NCBI RefSeq assembly: GCF_014898175.1
Contig: NZ_CP062948.1
Span: forward strand, 1,240,001-1,304,000
From: Bifidobacterium lemurum
Lineage (GTDB): Bacteria > Actinomycetota > Actinomycetes > Actinomycetales > Bifidobacteriaceae
Reading direction: 5' to 3'
Length of the DNA: 64,000 bases
The number at the start of each line of letters is the position of its first letter. Position 1 is the stretch's first letter. The notes beneath the pieces were generated by a model that worked only from the letters and a program-made list of their open reading frames with translations, was not told the DNA's origin and ran no database searches. This document shows, piece after piece, positions 55,280 to 63,541 of the stretch. The translations under genes and the position numbers were made by a program.

Positions 55280-57163
55280 ATGACTGAATCAACCACACGC
55301 AGGCGTCCGATGGGTGGGCGCGGCCACGGTCCCGGCATGGGCGGCGTCGTTGAGAAGCCGGCCGACTTCGGCGGATCGATGAGCAAGCTCATCGATTTCG
55401 CGCGCAAATACATTCCGGCCGTCATCGTCGCGCTGGTCCTCGGCATGGCCGGCACCATCTGCCAGATCATCGGGCCGGACAAACTCAAGGACGTCACCAA
55501 CGAAATCGCCAAAGGCCTGCCCGCCATGGTCGACGGCAAGCCCGTGCTCGGCGCGATCGACCTCGACGCGGTCACGCATATCGCGCTGATCCTCGTGGCG
55601 CTGTACGTCGGCTACGCGCTGCTGGGCTACCTGCAGAGCCTGCTCATGGCCACCGTCACCCAACGGGTGGCGCAGAACCTGCGCACGGCCATCAGCGCGA
55701 AGATCAACAAACTGCCGCTCAAATACTTCGACAAGGTCAGCTACGGCGACGTGCTCTCCCGCATCACCAACGACGTGGACGCCATCGGCCAGACCCTCGG
55801 CCAAAGCCTGGGCAGCCTGATCACCTCGGTCACGCTGTTCGTCGGATCGCTCGTCATGATGTTCTACAACAGCTGGCAGCTCACCCTGTGCGCGATCGGC
55901 GCCGCCCTGGCCGGCGTCATCATCATGATGGTGATCATGAAGGCCTCGCAGAAGTACTTCACCCGCCAGCAGATCGCGTTGGGCGACGTCAACGGCCACG
56001 TCGAGGAGATGTACGCCGGCCATGTGGTCGTCAAGGCCTATTCCGGCGAGGCAAAGTCGATCGAGCAGTTCGAAAAGTACAACGCCGACCTGTACGACTC
56101 CGGCTGGAAGTCGCAGTTCCTTTCCGGCCTGATGATGCCGCTGATGAACTTCGTCTCCAACTTCGGCTATGTGGTGGTGTGCGTGGTGGGCGCGGCGCTC
56201 GCCATGAACGGCACCATCAGCTTCGGCGTGATCGTGGCGTTCATGATGTACATCCGTCTGTTCACCCAGCCGCTCAGCCAGTTCGCGCAGGCCTTCCAGA
56301 ACCTGCAGCGCACGGCCGCCGCCTCCGAGCGCGTGTTCGGATTCCTCGACGAGCCCGAGATGGCCGACGAGTCCGACCTCAAGCCGCTGCTCGGCTACGG
56401 CCGCGACGAAAACGGCAAGCCGACGCGTGTGCGCGGCGACGTGGAGTTCAGTCACGTGAGCTTCGGCTACTCGCCTGATCACACCATCATCCACGATTTC
56501 TCCGCCGAGGTGAAGGCCGGGCAGAAGGTCGCCATCGTCGGACCCACCGGCGCGGGCAAAACCACCATGGTGAACCTGCTGATGCGCTTCTACGAGATCA
56601 ACGGCGGTACCATCTCCATCGACGGTGTGGATACCAAATCCGTGCCGCGCTGGAACGTGCACGACCAGTTCTCGATGGTGCTTCAGGACACATGGGTGTT
56701 CCATGGAACCGTGCGCGAGAACATCGTCTACGCCAAGCCGGACGTCACCGACCAGCAAGTCGAGGACGCCTGCCGCGCCGTGGGCCTGCACCGCTTCATC
56801 TGCTCGCTGCCGCAGGGCTATGACACCGTGCTCGATGACAAAACCGCGCTTTCCGCGGGTCAGAAGCAGCTGCTCACCATCGCCCGGGCCATGGTGCAGG
56901 ACGCGCCGATCCTCATCCTCGACGAGGCGACCAGCTCGGTCGATACGCGCACCGAGGAGCTGATCCAAAAGGCGATGGACCAGCTGACGGTGGGCCGCAC
57001 GAGCTTCGTGATCGCGCACCGCCTGTCCACCATCCGCGACGCCGACATGATTCTTGTGATGCGCGACGGCGACATCGTCGAGCGCGGCACGCACGAGGAA
57101 CTGCTTGAGGCGGACGGCTTCTACGCGGGGCTGTACAACTCGCAGTTCGCGCTGACGGACTGA
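55280..57163 (+). CDS. ABC exporter half-transporter 2 (catalytic site)
   Basis: Partner half of 627 residues. ATG 55280 starts 14 bases after the first half's stop. A Gly/Arg-rich N-terminal tail (RRRPMGGRGHGPGMGG) is typical of the LmrD/EfrD/TM288-like subunit. Six helices, then ATPase domain: Walker A GPTGAGKTT, Q-loop SMVLQDTWVFHGTVRENI, signature LSAGQKQLLTIARA, Walker B LILDEATSSVD with catalytic Glu and switch His in VIAHRLSTI. LSAGQ instead of LSGGQ is normal in this partner. Together they probably export drugs or peptides under MarR control. Confidence 0.95.
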   Translation: MTESTTRRRPMGGRGHGPGMGGVVEKPADFGGSMSKLIDFARKYIPAVIVALVLGMAGTICQIIGPDKLKDVTNEIAKGLPAMVDGKPVLGAIDLDAVTHIALILVALYVGYALLGYLQSLLMATVTQRVAQNLRTAISAKINKLPLKYFDKVSYGDVLSRITNDVDAIGQTLGQSLGSLITSVTLFVGSLVMMFYNSWQLTLCAIGAALAGVIIMMVIMKASQKYFTRQQIALGDVNGHVEEMYAGHVVVKAYSGEAKSIEQFEKYNADLYDSGWKSQFLSGLMMPLMNFVSNFGYVVVCVVGAALAMNGTISFGVIVAFMMYIRLFTQPLSQFAQAFQNLQRTAAASERVFGFLDEPEMADESDLKPLLGYGRDENGKPTRVRGDVEFSHVSFGYSPDHTIIHDFSAEVKAGQKVAIVGPTGAGKTTMVNLLMRFYEINGGTISIDGVDTKSVPRWNVHDQFSMVLQDTWVFHGTVRENIVYAKPDVTDQQVEDACRAVGLHRFICSLPQGYDTVLDDKTALSAGQKQLLTIARAMVQDAPILILDEATSSVDTRTEELIQKAMDQLTVGRTSFVIAHRLSTIRDADMILVMRDGDIVERGTHEELLEADGFYAGLYNSQFALTD

Positions 57164-57186
57164 CGATGCCCGCGTGTTCCGTTCCT

Positions 57187-57289
57187 GTCATCCTGAGCGG
57201 AGCGCGGCGGAGTCGAAGGATCTCAGCTCGCCTGGCGGCAAAGGCCTGAGATCCTTCGACTCCGGCCTTCGGCCTTCGCTCAGGATGAC
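57187..57289. repeat. Dispersed repeat, perfect hairpin arrangement
   Basis: Direct copy GTCATCCTGAGCGGAGCGCG to GAAGGATCTCAG (57187-57226) and inverted copy CTGAGATCCTTCGACTCCGG to CGCTCAGGATGAC (57246-57289) form a long stem after the exporter stop. It is the cleanest copy in the window and a probable transcript end. The following 57290-57374 shows nothing recognisable. Confidence 0.9.
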
Positions 57290-57374
57290 GGAGGGAAAGG
57301 TCGTTGCGTCTCCTCAGGAGATCGGAAAGACACCGCAGTTCGCTTGGGATGGCGGAGGAGCGGCCTCGGCTCCC

Positions 57375-57524
57375 TCAGGACGATGATGGGGAAGATACGC
57401 GTGACCCCGGCGTGTGAAACACTCCGTGGGTGAGCGCTGCGGTGAAATGCTCGCAGCACATTCCCTGAGATTCGGCTTGTCTATCGCATCCGGCGATGGA
57501 GCAGACATGTCCCCCCATGATCAT
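57375..57524 (-). CDS. Small Cys-rich zinc-knuckle-like protein
   Basis: Short protein of 49 residues from ATG 57524 with AGGAAAGG just upstream. CSIAGCDRQAESQGMCCEHF has the spacing C-x4-C-x10-C-x2-H, a pattern common at the start of small zinc proteins and some HNH/phage proteins (C-S-V-x-G-C-x-R-x-A-x3-G-x-C-x2-H). The part after it is short and Ser-rich, so the gene may be a truncated remnant. Function unknown. It lies alone, convergent with the exporter operon. Confidence 0.4.
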   Translation of the reverse strand: MIMGGHVCSIAGCDRQAESQGMCCEHFTAALTHGVFHTPGSRVSSPSSS

Positions 57525-57668
57525 CTGCCTTTCCTCACTGTGGAACGCCAATGTCCTGCAAACGGCTTTTTGTTTGCTACTAGACATCCTATCTAGTTTG
57601 CGGCAGGAAATGCGGGAATCCGGCGAAATCGCGCGGTTTTCCTCCTGAATCGCGCATTGCGCCGCGTG

Positions 57669-58847
57669 TTACTGGACAGAATCGTCCGAAGTATCCGTAT
57701 CGTGCGCGAACGGACCCCGCGCGCGTGGGTCGCATGCGAACAGTCGGCCCGGGAATCGTGGGCTGACCGCCGCGGTTCGGTCGGAGCGTACGATGGCGCA
57801 ATCGAAGGCGAAGCGTGCTCGCAGTCGGTCGGCGCGTGAGACGAACAACGCCGTGGCCAGACCGTCGGCCAGCGCGACCAGCGGTTCGACGCGCGGCTTG
57901 GCAGGCGGTTTGCCGTGCGATTCGGCGGCCCATGCGGTGGACGGTTCGTCAAGCGTTTTGCCGGTTCGTGCGGCGGTCGGGCTGCCGGCTTGCATGGTGC
58001 GCGGTTTGGCGGCTTGCGTGGCGGTCGGTTCGGCGGACAGGCCCGCCGCCACCGCGACCCAGGCCGCGGCCACGTCGTCCGCCGGGCGGCCGTCGATGGC
58101 GTTGATCAGGTGGTGAAGCCGATGTCCGGCGGCCTGGCCCCATTGGCGGCGGCTCGGCGCGCTCGCGCAGAACGCTCCGCCCGACATCGCCGCCACGCCG
58201 ACGGCGTTGTCGGAATCCCAAGGATCCTCAAGCGCGATGGTGACCGGCTCTTCTGGCGAGCGAACCAGCAGATCTCCTCCGGCATCGATCAGCAGCGCGC
58301 CGTGAGGGTCGTCGATCGCCGCCGATTCGCCGATCAACGCGGCGATAAGGTCCACGAGATACCCTTTGCCGCACGCCCCGAAATCCAGCGATACCGGACG
58401 TTTGGTGACGAGCGTGGCGCCATGCCGCTCCACATCGCCGCGCCAGGTCGGACGCCCACGAAGGCTGCCCAGATGCCCTGCGGCATCCGGCTCCATGACG
58501 AACCGCAGGTCGGCGCCATAGCCGAGCCGGGTCAGGTCCTCGCCCACGCAGGGGTCGATCGCCCCATCGGTCGCGTCGGCCAGCCGGTCGTACAGATCGA
58601 ACAGCGGCACCGCCCACTCGGGAAAATCGAAGGTGCCGCCGTGCTCTGCCCCTCGCATCGCCGCGACCAGCGAATCGGGGCGGAACCGCGACAATAGGCG
58701 CTCGTATTCGGCGGCGAACGCGCGGATCTCGCCCCGCGTCGCGTCGTCGAGCGGAGCCGCCGAACGGATGATCATTCCCGTGCCCAGCGCGCGCGGAAGC
58801 GTCATGATGTGGGGCATGCGTTCGGCGAGTCGACTCATGGTGTCCAT
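57669..58847 (-). CDS. apbE: FAD:protein FMN transferase (ApbE) with linker insert
   Basis: Enzyme transferring FMN from FAD to Thr/Ser of flavoproteins, 392 residues; no signal peptide or lipobox, so probably cytosolic. ApbE marks: LGTGMIIRSAAPLD, FRPDSLVAAMRG, DLYDRLADATDGAIDPCVGEDL, LDFGACGKGYLVD (Mg and FAD binding), HGALLIDAGGDL, and HHLINAIDGRPADD, with Asp of the metal site. An Ala/Thr/Pro-rich insert at about residues 275-325 interrupts the last conserved segment (AAGLSA ... VALADGLATALFV). The start at 58847 lacks a good ribosome site; an ATG at 58838 is the alternative. Its flavoprotein target is not in the window. Confidence 0.87.
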   Translation of the reverse strand: MDTMSRLAERMPHIMTLPRALGTGMIIRSAAPLDDATRGEIRAFAAEYERLLSRFRPDSLVAAMRGAEHGGTFDFPEWAVPLFDLYDRLADATDGAIDPCVGEDLTRLGYGADLRFVMEPDAAGHLGSLRGRPTWRGDVERHGATLVTKRPVSLDFGACGKGYLVDLIAALIGESAAIDDPHGALLIDAGGDLLVRSPEEPVTIALEDPWDSDNAVGVAAMSGGAFCASAPSRRQWGQAAGHRLHHLINAIDGRPADDVAAAWVAVAAGLSAEPTATQAAKPRTMQAGSPTAARTGKTLDEPSTAWAAESHGKPPAKPRVEPLVALADGLATALFVSRADRLRARFAFDCAIVRSDRTAAVSPRFPGRLFACDPRARGPFAHDTDTSDDSVQ

Positions 58848-58903
58848 TGTAGGGAGAATGTTGAGTTAACATAGTGTCAACTTCGCAATGGGGGAGGTTG
58901 ACC

Positions 58904-60304
58904 ATGAACGATGCGACGATGCCATCGACCCACGCCACACGCGCGGTCAAAGATTTGCCCACCGCCAAGGTGTGGGCGTTCGCCGTCGGACAGTTCGGCT
59001 GGGCGCTGCTGTCCGGCATCATCTCGAACTGGCTTGTGTACTTCTACCAGCCTGACCAGGAGACCATCGACCAAGGGCAGACGGTGTTCGTGCCGCAAGG
59101 GCTGGTCGTGTTGGGGGTGGTGACCGTGGTGGGCGGCATCACCGCGTTCGCGCGCTTCTTCGACGCGTTCGTGGATCCGGCGGTGGCGAGCCTGTCCGAC
59201 CGCTGCAAGTCCAAGGCGGGCCGTCGCATTCCCTTCCTGAAATTCGCCGCGCTGCCGCTGGCCGTGGTCACCGTGCTCGTGTTCTGGAGCCCGGTGAACG
59301 GCACAAGCTGGGTGAACGCCGCGTTCCTGTTCGTCACCGTGATCGGCTACTACATCGCGCTCACCTTCTACTGCACGCCCTACAACGCGCTGATCGCCGA
59401 ACTTGGGCATGACTCCAAACAGCAGCTCAACATCTCCACCGCCATCTCCTTCACGTGGGTGTTCGGCACCGCCATCGCCTACGTGGCGCCCGTGATCTGG
59501 GGCGCGATGACGCCGGGACTCGACCGCGTCACCGCCATCCGCGTGACCTTCACCATCATGGCGGCGGTCGCGTTCGTGTGCATGCTGGTGCCCGTATTCG
59601 CCATCGACGAGAAGGAATACGTCAAATCCCAGCCGACCAGCGAATCCACGCTCGCCTCGCTCAAGGAGACCTTCCGCGACGGCGAGTTCCGCAAATTCGT
59701 CGGCTCCGACGTGGTCTACTGGGTGGCGATCACCACCTTCCAGACCGGTCTGCCGTTCTTCGTGACCAGCCTGCTGAAACTGCCCGAAACCACGTCGACC
59801 GTGTATTTCGTGCTGATGACCGCCGTGTCCGTGCTGTTCTATCTGCCGGTCAACATGTTCGCCAACCGTGTGGGCAAGAAGCGGCTGCTGCTGGGCGCGT
59901 TCGTGCTGTTCACCATCGCGTTCGCCTTCGCCGGCATGCTCGGCTCGGGACTCTTGGGCGCGATTCCGCCGATGGTCCAGGGGCTGATTCTGTCGGTGGT
60001 GGGTGCGATTCCGATGGCCGCGTTCGGCATCCTGCCGCAGGCGATCGTCGCGAACATCGCCGACGCCAGTTCGAAAACCACCGGTCAGGACCGTCAGGGC
60101 ATGTTCTATGCGGCGCGCACCTTCGCGATGAAGATGGGGCAGAGCGTGGCCATGCTGCTGTTCACCGGCGTTTCGACCATCGGCATGGCCTCCGGAACCG
60201 GCTACCGCATCGCCGCGATCTGCGCCGCGGTGCTGTGCGGCATCGGCGGCGTGGTGTTCGCCTTCTACAACGAGAAGAAGGTGCTCGGCGTGCTGGAAGG
60301 CTAA
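58904..60304 (+). CDS. GPH-family sugar/glycoside transporter (MFS)
   Basis: Membrane cation symporter of 466 residues and 12 helices. ATG 58904 has GGGGGAGG upstream. Marks of the glycoside-pentoside-hexuronide group: VGQFGWALLSGIISNWLVYFY, ARFFDAFVDPAVASLSDRCKSKAGRRIPFLKF and TFYCTPYNALIAELG. The DxxxDP-like segment in helix 2 and the basic loop bind cation and sugar. Substrate unknown; no glycosidase lies next to it. The stop overlaps the convergent hemolysin-III gene by 4 bases. Confidence 0.9.
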   Translation: MNDATMPSTHATRAVKDLPTAKVWAFAVGQFGWALLSGIISNWLVYFYQPDQETIDQGQTVFVPQGLVVLGVVTVVGGITAFARFFDAFVDPAVASLSDRCKSKAGRRIPFLKFAALPLAVVTVLVFWSPVNGTSWVNAAFLFVTVIGYYIALTFYCTPYNALIAELGHDSKQQLNISTAISFTWVFGTAIAYVAPVIWGAMTPGLDRVTAIRVTFTIMAAVAFVCMLVPVFAIDEKEYVKSQPTSESTLASLKETFRDGEFRKFVGSDVVYWVAITTFQTGLPFFVTSLLKLPETTSTVYFVLMTAVSVLFYLPVNMFANRVGKKRLLLGAFVLFTIAFAFAGMLGSGLLGAIPPMVQGLILSVVGAIPMAAFGILPQAIVANIADASSKTTGQDRQGMFYAARTFAMKMGQSVAMLLFTGVSTIGMASGTGYRIAAICAAVLCGIGGVVFAFYNEKKVLGVLEG

Positions 60305-61398
60305 CGCATGCCGCACACCACCAGATACACCGCCACCACATGGCACACATATCCGGCGACGGTGCCTAAGTGGAACACCTCGTGGAACTCGAACCAGCCG
60401 AGAATCGGGTTGGGCTTGCGGATCGCGAAGCATACCGCGCCCGCGATATAGCAGGCCCCGCCCACGGCGATCAGCACGGTCGCGGCAGGTCCCACGGCTG
60501 GGCTCGACCACAGCGTCGGCATGATGGCGAGCGGCGCGAGGCCGAGCGCCACATAAATCACGGAATTGATCCAATCCGGCATGCGGATCCACAGCAGGTG
60601 CAGCACGGTGCCGATCAGCGCCGCCGACCAGATGAACGCCAGATACGGCCGGCGGATGTACGGTTGCAGCGCGCACACGATCGGGGTGTTGGTCCCCGCG
60701 ATGATGAGGAAGATGTTGGAGAAGTCGATGCCGCACAGCAGCCGAGTGGCGCGCGGGCTCCACGATTTCAGATGCAGCAGCGCGGAATTGCCGAACAGCA
60801 GCACCGCAGACAGACCGTAGACGGCGCAGGCGGCTTTCATCATGCCTGCGGGCGCCAGACAAATCAGCACGATGGAGGCGGCCAGCGCGAGCGGTGTCAT
60901 CAGGGCGTGCAGCCATCCGCGCATGCGGGGTTTGCGTTGCCCGTAGCCGTCGAGCCGTACGATGCCGGCGCGGGTGTCCGCGTCGAGCGACGCGCGTTTG
61001 GCTCGGCGGCAGTCGGCTTTCGAATCGACGTAGCGTTGGCGCACGATGGTGAGCTCGCGCTTGAGCTGGGCTCGGCGTCGGCGCTCGGTGAGCAGCGCGT
61101 CGTAGGCGGACCGGGCCTGGGCGATGACGGTGGGGTCGGTGCAGGAGGCGGCCGCGACTTGCGCTTCGCGAGCGGCCTGTCGGGCTGATTCTTTGCTGGT
61201 TTCGCGCTCGTAGCGGCGCTGGGCCTTGCGTGCGGCCCGTGAAGTCGGGTCGAAGGTGATGCGGATGGCGGAATCGACCGCATGCCGTACGCTCGCGCCG
61301 GTCGTGGAGGATGATGTGGCGGTTGCGACAAGCGGTTCTGATGAAGGCGCAGTGCTGTGCTGATGTGGTGATGATACGACCGGTCCGCTGTGGTTCAT
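60301..61398 (-). CDS. Hemolysin III / PAQR-like membrane protein
   Basis: Membrane protein of 365 residues. The C-terminal 210 residues contain about seven helices with the HlyIII pattern: GNSALLHLKSWSPRATRLLCGIDFSNIFLIIAGTNTP, in which the Ser, His and Asp correspond to metal-binding residues, and WFEFHEVFHLGTVAGYVCHVVAVY with the C-terminal His pair. Ahead of it lies a charged, helical domain of about 150 residues rich in Arg/Ala (SRAARKAQRRYERETSKES) that is absent from minimal members. ATG 61398 has GGGAAG upstream. The family may act in membrane homeostasis; hemolysis is not implied. Confidence 0.86.
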   Translation of the reverse strand: MNHSGPVVSSPHQHSTAPSSEPLVATATSSSTTGASVRHAVDSAIRITFDPTSRAARKAQRRYERETSKESARQAAREAQVAAASCTDPTVIAQARSAYDALLTERRRRAQLKRELTIVRQRYVDSKADCRRAKRASLDADTRAGIVRLDGYGQRKPRMRGWLHALMTPLALAASIVLICLAPAGMMKAACAVYGLSAVLLFGNSALLHLKSWSPRATRLLCGIDFSNIFLIIAGTNTPIVCALQPYIRRPYLAFIWSAALIGTVLHLLWIRMPDWINSVIYVALGLAPLAIMPTLWSSPAVGPAATVLIAVGGACYIAGAVCFAIRKPNPILGWFEFHEVFHLGTVAGYVCHVVAVYLVVCGMR

Positions 61399-61793
61399 GG
61401 CACTTCCCGTCTCTTCGCGTACGGTAACCTACGCAACCGTAACTTACGGTATCGGGTGATTATGGGAGTTTCCTGTATGCGTCCAGTCGCACGGGACGGT
61501 GTAGGGTGCCGGGTGAGAAAGAGGAAGGTGCGGCCGCGTTCAAACCACAACGACGACCGCTCAGGGCAGCAGTCCCTTCACAGGTGAGCCTTCCTCCCCA
61601 ACAAACACGCTACCCTCCGCGATGGCTCTAATCAAGGACTCTGCCTCAAACGCGCGGTTACATGCGTAAAACGTGTGTCGACACCCCCTATTTCGGCGTG
61701 TCGAACCGCCCGTCGGTCTGTCGTCCAATCTCAAATCATTACTTGTTTGCGCATGCGGCAAGACGGATGCGTGTTGGAACATCGATCCAAGAA

Positions 61794-61930
61794 CTTGGGA
61801 AGTCAACCTGGGAACCTAGGAACTTTACCTAGGAACCTAGGAAGATTACTTAGGAACCTAGGAAGTCTACTTAGGAACCTAGGAACTTTACCTAGGAACC
61901 TAGGAAGTCGTGTTATGCTAAGTTCCTAGG
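61794..61930 (+). repeat. 21-bp iterons (CYTAGGAA pairs) before the AlbA_2 gene
   Basis: Five units of exactly 21 bases fill 61807-61911. Each is two octamers (CYTRGGAA then CCTAGGAA) plus a 5-base spacer (CTTTA, GATTA, GTCTA, CTTTA, GTCGT). A decayed half unit precedes (61794-61806) and one octamer in reverse (TTCCTAGG, 61923-61930) follows, 29 bases before the gene start. The 21-bp step puts sites on one face of the helix. The rest of 61399-61793 has no supported gene; ACGGTAAC/CCGTAACTTACGGT dyads near 61418-61455 may belong to the hemolysin-III promoter. Confidence 0.95.
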
Positions 61931-61959
61931 TTGGCTTTTGTGATTTAAGGCAGGCTCTC

Positions 61960-63462
61960 ATGTTCTCAAAAATTTCCAACGACATGGATTTGGCGAATGC
62001 GATTAATTTGATGCGTGAAGCCGGCACGGATTTGGCTGCTTACGAAATCAAAGAAGCCGGCGGCGGGTTTCCTTCCTCGGTTGTGGAATCGATGGTGGCG
62101 TTCGCCAACACTTCCGGTGGCGTCATAGTGCTGGGCATTTCCGAAAAGACGTTCCAAGCAGTTGATATCGATGTGAAACTGTTGCAGTCGAGGTTGGCCC
62201 AGACGGCTCGTGAACATATCGTCCCGGCTGTGCATGTTGATATTCTTGTGCTGCGGTATGCCGGCAAGCCGGTTGTTGTGGCCAATGTTCCTGAATTGCC
62301 TGCGGCGCAGAAGCCTTGCTATGTCAAAAAACACGGCAGGGTGCAAGGCTCGTACTTGAGAACGGGGGATGGCGACTACCATCTGACGATGTACGAGATC
62401 GATCGTTTTGTGGAAAACCAACATCGTGTGGCCCGCAATGACGTTGATGTGGTGTTTGACGCGACTGTCGATGATCTCGATAGGGGATTGCTGGATGGCT
62501 GGCTGAAGATTCAGCGAGGGGGGTCGTTTGGTGGCACCGCTTCGATGAGCGATGAGCAGCTGATGGTGAATCGCCGAATCGTGGCCTATGATTCCCAAGG
62601 TGCATTGCGGCCAACGATCGCGGGATTGCTGGCGATCGGCTCATTCCCCCAAAAGTTTTTTCCTCGCTTGAATATTGTGTTTTCGGCTTTTCCAACGCCG
62701 GCCAAGGGGGATGCCACTGCGGGCGGGCGTCGTTTTGTGGATTCGGAGAATATCGATGGCTCGATTCCCGTCATGCTGCTGACGGCGTTGCGGGCGGTGT
62801 CGCGAAATATTAGGCATGGGGCTGTGGTTCAAGGCGCTTTACGCGAGGATGTGCCGGAATACCCGCTTGCCGCCGTTCGTGAGGCGGTCGCGAATGCGCT
62901 TATGCACAGGGACTATTCGTTGGACGCGCAGGGATCGCCGGTGCGTGTGGAGCTGTATCCGGATCGACTTGAAATCATCAATCCGGGTGGTCTGTTCGGG
63001 CCCCTGACGGTCGAAGAGCTTGGTGAAAAAGGCGAGACGCAGTCTAGAAATCAGTTTCTTTCGAGAATTCTTGAGGACGTTCCCTATACCGATGTCGACG
63101 GCAAGGTTGGCCATGTGGTCGAGAATCGTGGCACCGGATACGCGATCATCAAAGGATCTCTCGCCGAGGCTCTGATGGACCCTCCTATTTCGGTAAGCAC
63201 GTTGAGTGAATTTCGTATTCTGTTCCGACACCGCAAGATGACCGAGCAAGAGGGTGTTTCGTACTCGCGCAGCAATGTAGAACAAGCCATCTTGATGTAT
63301 TTGGCGGAACGGCAAAGCGCCAGCTCGTCCGAGTTGGCGAATGCCGCGGGATTGTCCACGAAAACCATCCGCGATTACATCTCTCGCATGATGGCTGAAG
63401 GCGTGGTCGAAGGTATCGGCTCCAAGTACAGCCCCAAGCGCCGATATCGTCTTGTGCGCTAG
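61960..63462 (+). CDS. AlbA_2 (Schlafen AAA_4-type) ATP-binding transcriptional regulator
   Basis: Cytosolic protein of 500 residues. N-terminal AlbA_2/divergent AAA_4 domain (about 25-140): YEIKEAGGGFPSSVVESMVAFANTSGG and VIVLGISE. A central part contains VREAVANALMHRDYS and LEIINPGGLFGP, the N- and G-boxes of an HATPase_c_4 module (about 300-390). A C-terminal winged helix (about 440-498: SSSELANAAGLSTKTIRDYISRM) ends RYRLVR. These proteins are DNA-binding regulators often found in mobile and defence regions. Coding bases are clearly less GC-rich than neighbours, suggesting recent transfer. The upstream iterons are its probable autoregulatory sites. Ribosome site weak (AAGGCAGG). Confidence 0.9.
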   Translation: MFSKISNDMDLANAINLMREAGTDLAAYEIKEAGGGFPSSVVESMVAFANTSGGVIVLGISEKTFQAVDIDVKLLQSRLAQTAREHIVPAVHVDILVLRYAGKPVVVANVPELPAAQKPCYVKKHGRVQGSYLRTGDGDYHLTMYEIDRFVENQHRVARNDVDVVFDATVDDLDRGLLDGWLKIQRGGSFGGTASMSDEQLMVNRRIVAYDSQGALRPTIAGLLAIGSFPQKFFPRLNIVFSAFPTPAKGDATAGGRRFVDSENIDGSIPVMLLTALRAVSRNIRHGAVVQGALREDVPEYPLAAVREAVANALMHRDYSLDAQGSPVRVELYPDRLEIINPGGLFGPLTVEELGEKGETQSRNQFLSRILEDVPYTDVDGKVGHVVENRGTGYAIIKGSLAEALMDPPISVSTLSEFRILFRHRKMTEQEGVSYSRSNVEQAILMYLAERQSASSSELANAAGLSTKTIRDYISRMMAEGVVEGIGSKYSPKRRYRLVR

Positions 63463-63541
63463 CAAACACAAATCTGCCGCGGAGTCAAACTCCTATGGCG
63501 AGTGGCCTCCGTTCTCTCAGGAAATTGGGACGAAGGTGGGG

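Noticed and set aside
61561..61806. 81-codon minus-strand frame ending FVGEEGSPVKGLLP
   Set aside because: The C-terminal part looks protein-like and could be a gene remnant, but there is no ribosome site, no recognised family, and its start lies in the iterons.
61807..61911. Iterons as a plasmid-type replication origin
   Set aside because: No Rep gene, DnaA boxes or AT-rich melting region; the regulator downstream explains them better.
61675..61929. Frame with NLG-x-L-x-R seven-residue repeats across the iterons
   Set aside because: The repeat arises from the 21-bp iteron period; no ribosome site, GTG start only, and the DNA pattern of octamers plus variable spacers fits binding sites better.
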